From positions 127,824,098 through 127,888,097 of the forward strand of contig JAVHZZ010000005.1 of NCBI GenBank assembly GCA_036250195.1: a stretch of 64,000 bases of DNA, read 5' to 3'. The notes under the pieces are model-generated. The model was not told the DNA's origin and searched no databases. It saw only the letters and a list, made by a program, of their open reading frames with translations. Position 1 is the stretch's first letter, and each line of letters starts with the position of its first letter. The translations under genes were made by a program, and so were the position numbers. Shown here piece after piece: positions 35,214-47,348 of this stretch. The stretch comes from Mixophyes australis (taxonomy: Eukaryota; Chordata; Amphibia; Anura; Limnodynastidae).

Positions 35214-35739
35214 GATCTGTTGGAAAGGTCGCTGAAAAGGGAAAGGTCATTAAGTAGGTTAGGGAGCGATATGTGAGGATTAGTGAGACTCAAAATAATG
35301 TCATCTGCATATAACGAGAGTTTATATTCAGAGGAGTTAATGCAGACACCGGAGATATTGGAATTAAGCCAAATTTTGCAGGCAAGGGGTTTGATCATGA
35401 GGGTGAATATAAGAGTGGAGATAGAGCATCCCTGACGGGTGCCGTTGCGGGTCTTGAGGCAGGAGGATTGAAAGCCGTTGGCCAGGACAAATGCAGTGGG
35501 ATCGAAATATAAAGATGCAACAGCATGCAGAAAGGGACCTCCTATACCAGTGATGGATAACCTTTTCAGCTTGGTGTGTCGAAAATCGGAAAAAAGTGTT
35601 GCCGTCCTTGGGTCGTGTGTCACTTCAAGAAATTTTCATAATTTGGTGATATTTACAGCCCTAATAAAGAGAGAGTTATATTTTTAATATATTTGTACTA
35701 TTTATTAGTTGGAAAAGCAAAAACAAATAATGATTTACC

Positions 35740-37704
35740 TTAGTGACTTTTCTGTTGCTGAATTGCATTTGATAGATCTTCAATTGCAGGTTTGTATTTT
35801 GTGCACTTCAGGGCCAAGCAAGCGCTGCTAACTTCATCTGTCAGTCTGTTTCTTTTATTTGTTTTAATATTATTTAATGCTGAGAATAAAGTCTCACAAA
35901 AGTATGTTGAGGGAAAAATTGTGAGCAAAGCCATTCCTAGATTTTTCAGGGTGCTAAAAGTGTCTGGTAATCTGTTCCAAGCACTCCAAATTTCCTGTTC
36001 GTAGGGGCAGTCTTCTTCATTCTCCAAACGATTTCTTTCCAGATTCTCAAGTCTGGACCTCAAATCGACAAACACTTGAATCCAGATGCTGGCTTGAAAT
36101 TCAGCAAGTTGCATCTGCAAATCATCAATTTGCATCCATTCAAAACTATTTAATTCTAAAGTACTGTAGACTACTAAATCTGGATACTTAATTATTTTGA
36201 TGGTCTGTTCCAGGTTTCGAAATTGATTAAATCTTTCACCAAACTGGTCAAGTAACGAGTTCACAATATGGTGGTACTTCATGTGCATGGGCTCTATTTC
36301 ATTTTGTACAGTTGTACTGTTGTTCTTAAAATACTTTTTTACTCGAGGAAAATACTTATAAGTTTTACTTTCTATATCTCGCTTAAAGATTTGAAGTTTA
36401 CTTTGAAAGGCTTTGATGTATCCAAACATAACATCAATACTTTTGCCAAAACCTTGTAATTGTAAGTTTAGCTTATTCATATGAACAGAGATATCTGTGA
36501 AAAACATCAATGAGTTGACCCACTTATGATCATTGAGCTGAGGAAAGTTTGCAAGATCCTTATTCTCCTGAAAAACCTTAATTTCTGAAAAGCACTCCAC
36601 AAATCGCTCAAGTACTTTTCCTCGGCTTAGCCACCTCACATTATTGAACATCAGCAGTCCACTGTAGGTTGAATCAACTTCCTGTAAAAGTGCAGTAAAT
36701 TCTCGCTTGTGAAATGGTCGAGCAGCTATGAAATTCACTATTTTTGTTACAACTGACATTAAATCATTTAATTCTGTGAATCCTGCCTTGGCACACAACA
36801 CCTCCTGATGGATAATACAATGAAAAGGCACAAGTGGACGTCCAATAGCTTCCATAAACAACTTCACAAATCCTACACTTTTTCCCACCATATTGGGGGC
36901 CCCATCTGTCGTCACTGAGACAACTTTACACATATCAATGATTAGGTCACGGAATGTTTGTGTAACAACCTTACATATTTCCTTCCCTGATGTACTTATT
37001 GGCACTGATTCTAACTTTATCAACTCTTCTCTCATTGTGAGACCATCTGAATATCTAGCAATAATGGCCAACCGAGCATTTGATGTGACATCAGTAGTTT
37101 CATCAAGAGAAATTGAAAAATATTTACAATTATTTAAGTCTCCTTTTAATTGATGCTGTATGTTTGTGTTCAATCTCATTATTCTGTCTTTGATGACATT
37201 TCTACTGATTGGTAACTCAGAAATTCGCTTTATAATAGCATTTTTATTTGGCATATCGTGAAATAAAATTGGTGCACACCTTAGAAGAGTTTCTTTAATA
37301 AATTCTCCTTCACTGAGGGCTTTTCCATGCTGAGCTATGGAGTGAGCAACGCAACTTGCTGATGTTAAATTTGTAGAGCCTCTTACAAATTTAAGGAGGG
37401 AATTTGATTGGCTCTTATAGAGGTGTAACTGCCTAGAAATGTATTCCTTCCTTTCATCCAGACTTTTTTCCAAGAGCTAGCGATGATTAGTTTCAAAATG
37501 TCTATTTATGTTCCACGTTCTGCTTACTACTGTCTCATTACATAGTATGCACAATGATCTGTTTTTTCTGTCTATAATGCCATACATCTCTGTCCATATG
37601 TCTTGAAAGGGTCTGCTACTGCTACTGCTACTACCACTCTCTTTATCATTAAATTTTGCTTTTTTATGTTTTGGTTTCTCCATCTCAGGGCTGCAACAAT
37701 ACAT
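35740..37704 (-). pseudogene. hAT5 transposase, 655 codons with a single amber stop
   Basis: One frame runs from Met at 37704 to 35740, broken only by TAG at 37477-37479. The first 75 codons hold a zinc-finger-like block (CILCNETVVSRTWNINRHFETNH). The remaining frame (an internal Met at 37473 gives 577 codons) has the hAT RNase H-like core: FSISLDETTD (Asp 124), VVSVTTDGAPNMVGKSVGF (Asp 190), FHCIIHQEVLC (His/Cys motif, about 218-226), NNVRWLSRGKVLERF (Trp 281) and the C-terminal CETLFSALNNIKTNKRNRL dimerisation region. Length and motifs match domesticated relatives of this group (ZBED5/FAM200-type proteins), but location in an element with fresh TSD argues for a transposon copy. The stop lies directly after the finger, so the catalytic part could only be made by readthrough or internal initiation. 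Confidence 0.9.
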
Positions 37705-37764
37705 AAATAAAAATCACGGCATTTTCAATAAAAAGTTAATTCATAAATTAACTTGCATTATTTT

Positions 37765-37872
37765 GTACCAGGAGTCAGTCCAACAACACTGTTACAGAGG
37801 TAATTAAAAACCTATTGACCGCTTTATTACCTCTGTAACGGTGTTGTTGGACAGACTCCTGTACAAAATAAT
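37765..37872. repeat. Short hairpin upstream of hAT5 transposase
   Basis: Arms ATTTTGTACCAGGAGTCAGT...and...GACTCCTGTACAAAAT, each about 44 bases, enclose a 20-base AT-rich loop. Within the arms GTCCAACAACACTGTTACAG pairs with CTGTAACGGTGTTGTTGGAC at high identity. It is likely a tiny inserted MITE or foldback. Confidence 0.8.
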
Positions 37873-37879
37873 TGAAAGC

Positions 37880-39068
37880 ACTACACTACGTACTCCCTTC
37901 TGTAACTAGCAGTAGGCAGGCATGTACCTGCAGCACTGTTGGCAGAACTCAGCAAGTCTGTGGAGCAGGAACTAGGCAGGGCTTGGAACAGTAGAAGAGG
38001 CTCCAGATGGCAGGACAGGGAAACACAGCCTCCAAAGAAGAAGAACCGTGCCAGGATAAAGATAAAAGTCAAGATGATGGCCAAAATAAGGGTTGTTTTT
38101 TCGGTTGGTGTTTTAGAAATTGGGGGGGTTGTATGGTGCTCTTTGAGGATAGTGAGAACACTCTCTCGAAGCAGGAACTGCAAGATGTGCTCTGGAGGCA
38201 AGTTATATGGGTCTTGAGTAATTTTTGGTATTGTGATGTGAGACACGGGTGGGAATCAGGAAGTATCAGGTGGTGTTGTATAGTAACAGTCTTATACAAT
38301 GGTAGTACACTTTATTTTGGTATGTATGTATCTATACAGGATACATATGCCAAAATGAACGAGTGAGAAAGAGTGTTTCAGGTTGGAACTTGTGAGCAGA
38401 TGATGAAGACAGAAAGAGGCAACAATAGTGGAGTACGTTAATGCAGATCTTATTTTTATGTAAGACAATTGCACTTACAGGAGAGCCACTTGCAATGCTG
38501 CGTATCGCGAGTACAGTGTCTGGTTGTTGCGGTGCTCTCCTTGTGCGCTGTTTATGACTAACTGGGGTTATTGTGCAGGGCTGTGAACCTCGCTGGTCTC
38601 CCTGGTTCGGTCTTGATGCACTGCTGTATGACTCACGTTTCAGGGCTGTGGCTCCTTTGCTCCTCTAGGGTCCTTCCTAAGGCAATAACAAACAACAAAA
38701 CCGCTGTTTATGCCAGTTTAAACTGGTTCTCTGCAGAACTCTTGTGCTAGCGGTGACACCACGCCTCCATGCAACAACCAGGGATTGGAGCAGAGCGCAG
38801 CTAATCAAAGGGCATCCTCTGAAACTGGAGGTTTTACCGCACCCCCCATTGGCAAATTTTTAATGGGGTGTTTACAAATAGTTGAATTCTGAAGAAAGCA
38901 AAATAAAGCATAAAAAAATCATTCCTACCACACACTAAGATACTGTACATTAGATCAAACTAAACCCTTCATTAAAATGAGTATTGACACTCCATATTAA
39001 AACTGACAATGATATCGCACATTGCTAATGTGTACATTAAAAAAACATTGATAACATGACACAAGTGT

Positions 39069-39117
<49 letters not shown>

Positions 39118-39238
39118 CACATTATATTATTTGTTTTATACAAAGTTTTGATTTAATTTTTTTGCTTTAACAGTTCCATGCCTGCTTTAATTCCATGCCG
39201 GTGTCATGGCAGCAAAGAGTAGCACTACAAAATACTGG

Positions 39239-39240
<2 letters not shown>
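37880..39240. other. hAT5 interior, no gene recognised
   Basis: Reading frames here (for example 37881-38246 minus, 38007-38366 plus) overlap on opposite strands and show no domain. An AT microsatellite lies at 39072-39114. Confidence 0.5.

Positions 39241-39276
<36 letters not shown>
39240..39276. repeat. (AT)n microsatellite
   Basis: An unbroken run of about 18 AT dinucleotides lies just left of the palindrome at 39301. Confidence 0.95.
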
Positions 39277-39279
<3 letters not shown>

Positions 39280-39300
39280 AGTGGGTTACAGGGTGAAACC

Positions 39301-39567
39301 AGATACTGGCCACCAGCAATGTTATGTATTGTTTTTATTAATAGACAAAAGCCTCCATTTCTGGTGAGCCCTGCAGGGTATGCAGAGCTGTCTGATTATA
39401 TATAAATATTGTATTATAGGATAAAAAAAAGTAGAGGATTTCTCTACTTTTTTAATCCTTTAATACAATATTTATATATAATCAGACAGCTCTGCATACC
39501 CTGCAGGGCTCACCAGAAATGGAGGCTTTTGTCTATTAATACATAACATTGCTGGTGGCCAGTATCT
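39301..39567. repeat. 267-bp near-perfect palindrome inside hAT5
   Basis: The left arm runs from AGATACTGGCCACCAGCAAT; the right arm ends ATTGCTGGTGGCCAGTATCT. Arms of about 130 bases pair almost completely around a small loop at GTAGAGGATTTCTCTAC. The RNA of either strand would form one long hairpin. It looks like a foldback MITE. Confidence 0.9.
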
Positions 39568-41585
39568 AAGGCACTTTTACAATTAAATATTATAAATAGG
39601 CTTTACAAGCCCTACCGTGCTCCAGGGATGCGCGCCATTGAACTAACGCCGGGAGGTATGCAAGGGAAGAGCTGCTGCGACCGCGCATGCGCAGCAGCTC
39701 CATTTCGCCGACTGGGAGATGTGCAGCAGTCGCTGCGCTGTGAAAGAAGTATCCGCAGCTGCTGTATAGAAAAAAATGTTGGGCATGTTTAAAACAGGCA
39801 GTTTGACCTGGTGTGTCAGTCAAACTGCCTCCGCGTGTCACGAGTGACACGCGTGTCACAGGTTCGCCATCACGGTCCTATACCCATAGCCACCAGAGTC
39901 CACTGCATATAGGGCCACGCCGCTCTGTCAAACATCTTCTCTGGTCCAAAACTAAGAGCAGGGTGGGGTTGCCACGTAGGTTGGAAACATCAAGTCAGGT
40001 CAATCATGCAGCGTGTGTTGTCCGATGCCTGGTGGCTGGGGCCAAAACCCACTTGTTCTGGGTGGACCAGTGAGGTGATTACAGAGTTTAGACGATTCAC
40101 AAGGATTTTTGCAAACAATTTGAGATCTACATTTAAAAGGGATATGGGTCTATAACTGCTACAAAAGTGGGAATCTCTACCAGGTTTAGGAATCACCACG
40201 ACGTCTGCTCGCGTAGTGGCCGGATCAAATTTGGACCCTAGGAGTATGGAGTTAAAGAGATCAAGGAGCATGGGCATGAGAGGTGCTGTGAAGGTTTTAT
40301 AGTAAATTGCCGTAAAGCCTTCGGGGCCAGGGGCCGAGGCATTGTTCAGTTCTTTAATAGTTTGGGTGATTTATTCCTCGGTGATGGGTTCATTCAAGGA
40401 GTCGGACTGAGCCAAAGTGAGTTTGGGTAAGGGAGGGAAGAGAGGAAATCATAGATCTTACAGTGGATGTTTACTGAGTTAGTGATACTGGGCGAAACAT
40501 TATAAAGTTCTGAGTAGAATTCCTTGAAAGTGTCTGCAATGACTTTAGGATTGTATGTGAGGTCGTCTGAGGGGGTTTTGATGGAGGATATGTGGTTGTG
40601 TGTATGTTTATCCCTCAGTTTCTGGGCCAATATTCTGTCCGCACAATCTTTCTTTTCATATTATTTTTGGTGTAGCTATTGAAGAGTTTTAGCTGCCTTT
40701 TTAGAAAGGAGTTGGTGGAGTTGACTGAGCATGGAAATTAGTTTATGGCGGGTTTCGCGTTTTGGGACCTTTTGGTGTAGAGTCGTAACCGAAGAAAGTC
40801 GTGACTCAAGTTTGGTAATGCGTGCAAGTTTGGCTTTGCACCTGGCAGCTAATAGGCCAGTGAGCGTGTCGCTAATGGTGGCCTTATGGGCTTCCCAAAG
40901 GATGGCAGGGGAGATATCCGAGGAGGAGTTTATGGAGATAAAATTCTTAATGGAGTTGGAAATGGAGGACACTTGGTCTGTTTGTTAGAGGAGGGTTTCG
41001 TCAAGGTACCATTTCGGGGGCTAGGAGCGAGGTTGGGGAAGGGAAATTACCAAAGAGACCATAGCGTGGTCTGACAATGTTATTGGGGAGATGTCAGAGT
41101 CAAAAAGAGATGTGTCATGAGTTGGTCAATGAGGGTAAGGTCAATGCAGGTATGTAAATTGTGGGGGTGCTGATAAGTGGGTGTATTGTTTAGCTGTGAG
41201 ATGGGAGAGTTGCCATGAATCTTAGAGGTCATAAGATTTAAGGAGTCAGTGAGTTTCAATGACTGCAACAGTTCCCGGTCTTGTGCAGGAGATTTAAATG
41301 AGTAATTGTGGTTATCATGAGTGGAGGTGAGCTGAAATGGGAAGCCCCAAGGGTACCTGATACCAGTAGATCGCAAACACTGGGTGATTTCACTGAGGTT
41401 GTAAAGTTTCTTCAGTGTACTAGGAGAAAGATCCTGAAATAATAGTGGAGTAAGATACAGGTTGAAAGTCACGGGCAGCCCTTAAAATCTTTTACTTTGC
41501 TGAGTAGTGGTGTAGTCGTGCTATGACGTCCCAGGGAGGAAGAGATGGTTGAGGTTTGGGTTGAAGAGCCTGATTCAGTTGAAAA

Positions 41586-42960
41586 TTAGAAGCCAATAGA
41601 ACGGGTACCAGGGTAGCAAAGAGACCTTGTAAGTGAGTTGGAAGATCGTCTGCCATGATGGACATCGGGATGTGTTGAGTATGATACTATTGCGGTGCGA
41701 GCAATTTTCTTGGTTTTCAAATTGTTGTGTAGAAGGTCCAGTTCACTATGGAGCACCATAATATCTTGGTCAGTTTGGGTTTGAAAAGTGCAAATTTCAT
41801 CAGTTATTTGTAAAAAAAGAGTCATTGAGTGATCCTAAAGAGGCAATTTGTGAGTGCATGGCTGGGAGTTCAGTTTGAATTGTAGCCTTTACTTGTTTCA
41901 TGAGTTAAGCCATGGTAGATTACGGTGAATCAGGATCCGAGTCACGAGCTGTGGACTCAGCGGCCGAGGCTGGGGGAGGCCCCATCCTGTTGCTTCTTGA
42001 ATACATGCTAAGTGTCTGAGGTTGCGATTGTTTCTTCTGTTCATGCACCATGGGAGCGTAGGACTGCAACAAGGTTCAAAGATAATCAAACAAAAAATTA
42101 GCAGAAGTACCAGGTTGTGGGTGTGCCAGATCAGCAAGTAACCCACTCCCATGAGTCAGAGAGAATTAGAAAAGCATAGAAAGTCTAGGTAACAAGACAA
42201 ATATGTCATCAGAATGTAAAGGCCTGGTGGCACACTAGGTGAGTGGCCGTTTCGTACAGAAGGTCTTTCAATAACAGCCAGGATTCAGTACATTGAGGCA
42301 AGGAATGTAGTAGGATATTATACTGGACTCACCGCAGCAGCGCAGGACCCAGGCTCTAAGTTAGAAATGTTGCCAAGTGTGTACTGAGCCCTCAGTACTG
42401 GGTTAGGCTGTTACAGGACAAAAGGATCCTGAGGTGGTGTCAGGGATATCTGGGTATAGCACTGGTAGAATAAGTAGTGTAAAGGTGCTGCAGTGTATCC
42501 CTCAAGTCAGGAGAGTAATGGAGATGGAGCTTAGTGTGGGCAACAAAGTGCCCGATATGTCCAGGGTCACCTTTTCTCCTGGGAGCCAGTGCTTATATGT
42601 TAGTCCCGGAAGAAGAATGGGCCCGATAAGACCGTGCAGGAGGGACCCATTGTGAGGGACAAGCAGTGTAAGCAATGCCACTGGGTCGCCTCCACTCCTG
42701 GGGGTCAGCACCGGTGCATAGGGTCAGGTAAGTGAGTAAAGGGGGACTGTACAGCGGTGTGGGCAAGTTGAACAAGCAGGCAACCCTCTGGCTTACCTCC
42801 ATACAGTGTTTAACAGTTGCCGTTTGGCAGACTCGACGACCTAAAGTCCAGCGCCCCAAAACCGGAAGTTTGCACACAGGGCTTGGGTGCAAATGTACTG
42901 CCCCTGCTATTCTGTCAGTGTAGCTGCCAAGTCAGTAGCTTTCTAGTAAATCTTTCAGGT
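41586..42960 (-). other. L1-A first-frame remnant and 5' untranslated region
   Basis: A minus-strand piece (41825-41586) with a heptad-like TDQDIMVLHSELDLLHNNLK could be the coiled coil of an L1 ORF1 protein. The remainder (to about 42960) is moderately GC-rich, without coding signal, as expected of an L1 leader. Confidence 0.5.
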
Positions 42961-44562
42961 GCCCCTTCTACCTCTTCACCATGGAAGTAGTGGGAGGGGG
43001 TGCCTCAGTGTTGGGTAATCATATAGTGAAAGTAATATATAGGGAAAGTTTCCTTTAGCTCTTGAATTACCTATAAAATTTCCTACTCTCCTCAAGTCTC
43101 ATTGTCATTGTTCTTAATAGATTAAACTCATATTTAGACAGTGGGACGTGAACTGTCCAGGTGGCACCTAGTATAGCAGGTCTGGCAACACCTTTCAATG
43201 TAGATACCTCGCGAATAGTGACAGTCATTAATGGATTGAAAAGTTTTCTGGCTGATATAGGTTGTGTGTGCAGTACAAGTTTTGCATCAGTTTCTTGTCC
43301 ATCCCATTCTATGGGGGTGGCCAAAGGTACATTTATGCTCTAACCAAGTATATAGTAAATATAATAATACATATTATACATAATTGTCCACTATTTAAAA
43401 ATGCATTTTATGACAAAGTAAGTTTAAACAATTACATTTCTTCACACTGATTACATTTAATTAAATAAGACACTTTTAGAAACACCAAACAATTGAAATT
43501 AGACAAGCTGAACATTTTCTGACAAATGAATATATCTTATATAAAGAACACTATGCACATTTGTTCTGGTGTTGTCTATTTTAATTTTCATTAAGCTCTT
43601 AAAAAAAATAGTATAATAAGGATATTCATTTATGATTATTTTTTAATTAGACATTTGTGCAATTTTGAACACATGACATATACCAGAAAATTCATCAGAC
43701 ATTTTGTTGTGACAAGAAAAGGTATTAACAAAGTAATGAAAATAGCATCTATTTATCAAAATATCTAGTTAACAAATCACATAGCATATTTTTGATAAAT
43801 GTATTTTAAAATTAAACATTTATTTGGCTATTAGAAAGTGTTTGATTAATGCAATGATTGACTGAGCTAAATGTACTTGTACACAACATTGCAATAATTA
43901 TGTAAATATGGAGACATTATACGGAACTTAATTTATTTGAGGGCAGTTTTTCCCTTTATTGCTCTACCTATTCTCTTGGACAAAATGATAAGTCATTTTG
44001 GGAATTGACAGATTCATCAAGATCATTAAAGAAATACGGTGTTTGCTGAATCTCAAATGCAGGAAACAACACATCTAGAGGTAATTTTATTGTGATTGCC
44101 AAACCTTTCATTTAAATTCTGAGTGCAGATTTCATAATCAGATGAGAACATGCATATTGATGTGTATAATATAATGGTACATTTTGGCAGTTGTTTTTCC
44201 TTGACAAGGCGAGGCACTGGCAATATTTTACGCTGTCACTTCCTATTTGTTTTACTTTTATGACAAGCTTGTTAAATACATCTTCATCTTGACAAGTCTT
44301 AGAAAATAGGTTTCAAACTTCTATATGTTTGTGTACCTCAAACAAATGAATTGCAGTGTGCTGTACTTTGGTCATGATGCCTTTGTCACACTCTGAGATC
44401 ATTTCTGAATACTGAGCGAGAAGATATAATCTGTTGTCTGCAAGCCATGAAAATAAGTAATGCTTGCTGGTAGCTTTTAGTATTTTTGCACAGTGTAAAA
44501 GTTATTTAGGATTTATTTCTTTGAGTTACTTAACTGATTGCATGCCAAGACAGTGACTTAAT
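42961..44562. other. Mostly unassigned sequence with one short open frame
   Basis: A minus-strand frame of 85 codons (43324-43067; RKLFNPLMTVTIREVSTLKG in its middle) stays open with unusually gene-like composition upstream as well, but I recognise no family. The rest (43350-44562) is AT-rich with many stops in every frame. Confidence 0.4.
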
Positions 44563-44854
44563 CATACTTGCCAACTTTATGTAGCTGGCATCCGGGAGAT
44601 CCTGAGGAGGCGGTATGATGGGAGTGCGGGAGGGGGCTGTGCGGAGCAATTCACATCATTTTGTCCCTGCTCTCATGACAAAATTGTCATTTTGTTGTGG
44701 GGGCGGGAACAAAATGACATAATTCCCCACAAATCGCGTAATTTTGACATCTGATGGGCAGGATGCGGGAGGCTTGTCTGCTCTCCCAGGAGTCCAGGAG
44801 ACCTACCTGGAATTTGGGTGTGTCACAGACATTCTGGGAGAGTGGGCAAGTATA
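44563..44854. mobile_element. hAT-type MITE (family M1), copy 1
   Basis: Termini CATACTTGCCAACT and AGTGGGCAAGTATA form an inverted repeat. Flanks GACTTAAT and GTACTAAT are an 8-bp duplication with two changes. Internal blocks with CCGGGAG and TCATTTTGT occur in both orientations. It is the oldest of the three copies. Confidence 0.8.
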
Positions 44855-44862
44855 GTACTAAT

Positions 44863-45480
44863 CCCCATTATATGGTTCATCAGTTAGAGAATATTATTCA
44901 AGAGCATACTAAATGCTTTAGTAGACCATACAACATTTAAAAAGGGACAGTAGCATTAGGTTCCTATCCCCAGAGAAACACAAATGCTTTTAAGGGTTCA
45001 CTGAATGCATATTAATTTACTCTGATTTGTCAACTATTCAGGGTAAATGAATTGTATGTACAGTTCAGGCAGCTTTATCATATTGCCGATGATGTAATCA
45101 ATGGAATGCAATAAAATATTGTTATGTAGTCCTCAACAGTACAGATAGATGGTAGTGTACCCAAGGCCGTTTCGGTCAAGATTGGATACAGTCAAGGTGT
45201 ACTGGTGGTTTGCCCAAGTATGTTACAATTTTATTTTTAATTGGGGTGTGGTGTTATTTTTATGACTACTTTAAGACAAAATGGTTCTCTAGTTATAAAT
45301 CATGATGGGTCCCCATAATGCTGGACCAACTGCTCACTGCAATTTTGCATACATCATACAGACTCCATAGAAATTATCCATTGAACTACATTGGTGTTAT
45401 ACCTTTAAACAGAGCTATCACACAAAAAGGGCAAAAGGAGTGTGGTTTGTCTGAAAATGGGGTGTGCACTTAAATTAGAG
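44863..45480. other. No gene or repeat recognised
   Basis: This is AT-rich sequence with no long frame and no similarity to other parts of the window. Confidence 0.5.
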
Positions 45481-45489
45481 AAGATCTAA

Positions 45490-46860
45490 GCTGTTGCAAT
45501 AAATCACTGGCCGAGATCACCTGCCATGGGGGAGTGCTGAAGGATACAAGCCAGAATCCTAGGGCGTTTGTTGCTCCAAATAAGTGCAATTAGGATTTTT
45601 GCAATATGGAGAGTATTATTTGAGGAATCCAGATGGGGAGGGTATAAAAGAGGTACAAGAGTCTAGAGAGCACATTAATCTTGACCGAGGTAACCTGGTC
45701 AAACCATAAGATCATTTGTTTATCCCAAAAGGGTAAGTCTTTTTTACAATTAATCAAAGGGTGATAAATGGCCTAATAGAGGTACTTCCTGGTGAGAGCA
45801 ATACCTAAATATTTACTGTGAGAGGAGTGCCAATGGAAGGGGAAATTAACTTGTAGGTCTGCAGCTCTTTTTGTTTGGGAAGAATAAAAATATCCAGAAT
45901 GTCAGTCTTGGCAGCATTCATTTTGAAATTAGAAAGTGCTGAAAAGAGATGAATCTCCTGGAAAAGGTTAGGAAGGGAGATCAAGGGATAAGTCACTATG
46001 AGGAGGATATAGTCTGCGTAAAGAGCAATCTTATGAATACCAGAGGGTAGAGGTATTACAGAGATATCTGGGTTTTAGACAAGTCTTAGTAGCTAATGGC
46101 TCTATAATGAGAGCAAAGAGAAGGAGGGATAATGGGCATTCTTGTTGGGTCCCATTGCACATATGAAAGAGGGAAGAAGAACATCCGTTCACCCGGACAG
46201 AGGTTGTGGGGATACTGTATAAAGCGGAGACTCCAGATATGAAGTGGTCTCGAAAACCATTTGTGGTGAGTACCCTCATCATGAAGAGCCACCCAAGAAG
46301 GAGTGATGACAACCTGGGCTTGTCAAGTCAATGATCCACATGAGCAAAGGTAGTCATCAATCTAGTCCTCAAGACCATGAGACGGAGGGTGATAGGCATC
46401 CAGGTCATAGAGGTCAAAATTAAAGTTGTAGAACTCTTTGAAAATCATATCTGTATGATAGATAGCACAGCCCTTAGAGCTCTTTTTGGAGGAGCTTGAG
46501 GTACGGGTACGCCGCTGCCGCAGTCTCCGGGCCAGGAGGTAGTCGGTCTTATCACTCTTTTCATAGAAGAGTTACTGAGTCCATTTGAGAGTCATGGCTG
46601 TTTCTTTAGATAAGACCACGTTGAGTTGGCCACTCACAGATGACAACTCCTGAAGGTGTCCTGAATCAAGGGAGCCTTGATGTTGAGAGAGAAGCAAGAG
46701 GAGTTGAGTTTCTAGTCTTGCAATAAACTCCTTTTTTTCCCTATGCCAGGGGAAAGCAATGCAGATGAGTTTGCCACAAATGGTTGCATTGTGGGCCTTC
46801 CACACTATCGACGGGGTGAGATCAGTAGACAGGCAGGCTGTCCTATTTTTCAAAGAAGCA
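45490..46860 (-). pseudogene. L1-B: second L1/Tx1-type LINE fragment
   Basis: Minus-strand pieces in different frames follow the order of L1 ORF2: a linker segment with LTPSIVWKAHNATICGKLI (near 46800, compare ILWEAHKATISDTL in L1-A), an RT segment with the VRVNGCSSSLFHMCNGTQQE and CPLSLLLFALIIEPLA blocks (near 46100-46200), and a later segment with ALSNFKMNAAKTDIL (near 45920). Both ends are missing. It is more decayed than L1-A. Confidence 0.8.
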
Positions 46861-46876
46861 TTGTGTTCCTTACAAA

Positions 46877-46901
46877 ATATTATTATTAATAATAGTTAAA
46901 A

Positions 46902-46945
<44 letters not shown>
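46877..46945. repeat. (AAT)n microsatellite
   Basis: AAT/ATT triplets, first interrupted and then unbroken over about 40 bases, abut the M2 MITE on its right. Confidence 0.9.
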
Positions 46946-46947
46946 TA

Positions 46948-47265
46948 GAGCCTGATTCATTAAGGAAAGTAAAGCAAAAAAGGAGTAAATTTGTTCCTGG
47001 ACATATCATGTTACACTGCACGGGGTTCAAATTAGTTTATTATTTTGCACATAAGGAAAATACTGGCTGCTTTTTCATATAGCACACATATACTTTAAAG
47101 TTTTATTTTTACACTGAAATTTAAGGTTGATATAGGACATGCCCTACCTCAACTAAAAATCTGTCCTCACATTTTAAATTTAGCTCCCCCTCCAATTCAA
47201 CATGGTTTTGCTTAGGTACAAATTTACACCTTTTTTTGCTTTCCGTCCCTTAATGAATCAGGTCC
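46948..47265. mobile_element. Palindromic MITE (family M2), copy 1
   Basis: Termini GAGCCTGATTCATTAAGGAA and TTAATGAATCAGGTCC are inverted repeats. ATA on both sides is a 3-bp duplication. Inner blocks (ACACTGCACGGGG, GCACATAAGGAAAATACTG) match copies at 50130 and 61021. A 3-bp duplication suits PIF/Harbinger-type elements. Confidence 0.8.
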
Positions 47266-47348
47266 ATAGTATATAACAAGACACAACATTATGAAATGTG
47301 GCTTTATATGTTATGCATGTCCTCACATGTGTCCTTTTGAATCTGCAG

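Larger units (their letters stand above)
35548..39875 (-). mobile_element. hAT5: Charlie/ZBED-type hAT, TSD TCCTATAC, near-intact transposase
   Basis: Termini CAGTGATGGATAACC and GGTTCGCCATCACGG are inverted repeats with two or three mismatches. The 8-bp duplication TCCTATAC lies at 35540-35547 and 39876-39883, and L1-A sequence continues on both sides. The element holds a transposase gene at its left, a hairpin upstream of it, about 1.4 kb of anonymous sequence, microsatellites and a 267-bp palindrome at its right. Confidence 0.92.
35219..41472 (-). pseudogene. L1-A ORF2: APE endonuclease and RT, multiply broken
   Basis: The endonuclease part reads TPTYQHPHNLHTCIDLTLID and, near 41060, an LSDHAMVSL segment carrying the catalytic SDH. 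The linker has ILWEAHKATISDTLTGLL (40880). The RT half has DVVVIPKPGRD, YRPISLLNVDLKLFAKILVN and HPEQVGF (near 40060-40200). After hAT5 it continues with TRNGTRQGCSISTLIFTLM and LSLYADDIIL (YADD pair, near 35300-35440). Frames differ between the blocks and stops separate them. The protein normally nicks DNA and reverse-transcribes its own RNA at the nick. This copy cannot. Confidence 0.85.
35214..42960 (-). mobile_element. L1-A: L1/Tx1-type LINE, 3' truncated, split by hAT5
   Basis: On the minus strand the order is 5' untranslated region (about 42150-42960), a first-frame remnant (41586-42150), endonuclease (41472-41040), linker (40972-40394), RT amino half (40340-39884), hAT5, then RT palm (35539-35219). 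The 3' end is lost at the junction with Tc1 at 35213. Confidence 0.85.

Noticed and set aside
35740..37704. A domesticated host gene of the ZBED/FAM200 kind
   Set aside because: The frame lies in an element with terminal repeats and a perfect 8-bp duplication, inserted in an L1, and contains a stop; a transposon copy is the simpler reading.
37881..38366. Open frames of 121 and 119 codons on opposite strands
   Set aside because: They overlap each other, lack any domain and sit in the hAT5 interior; no evidence for either.
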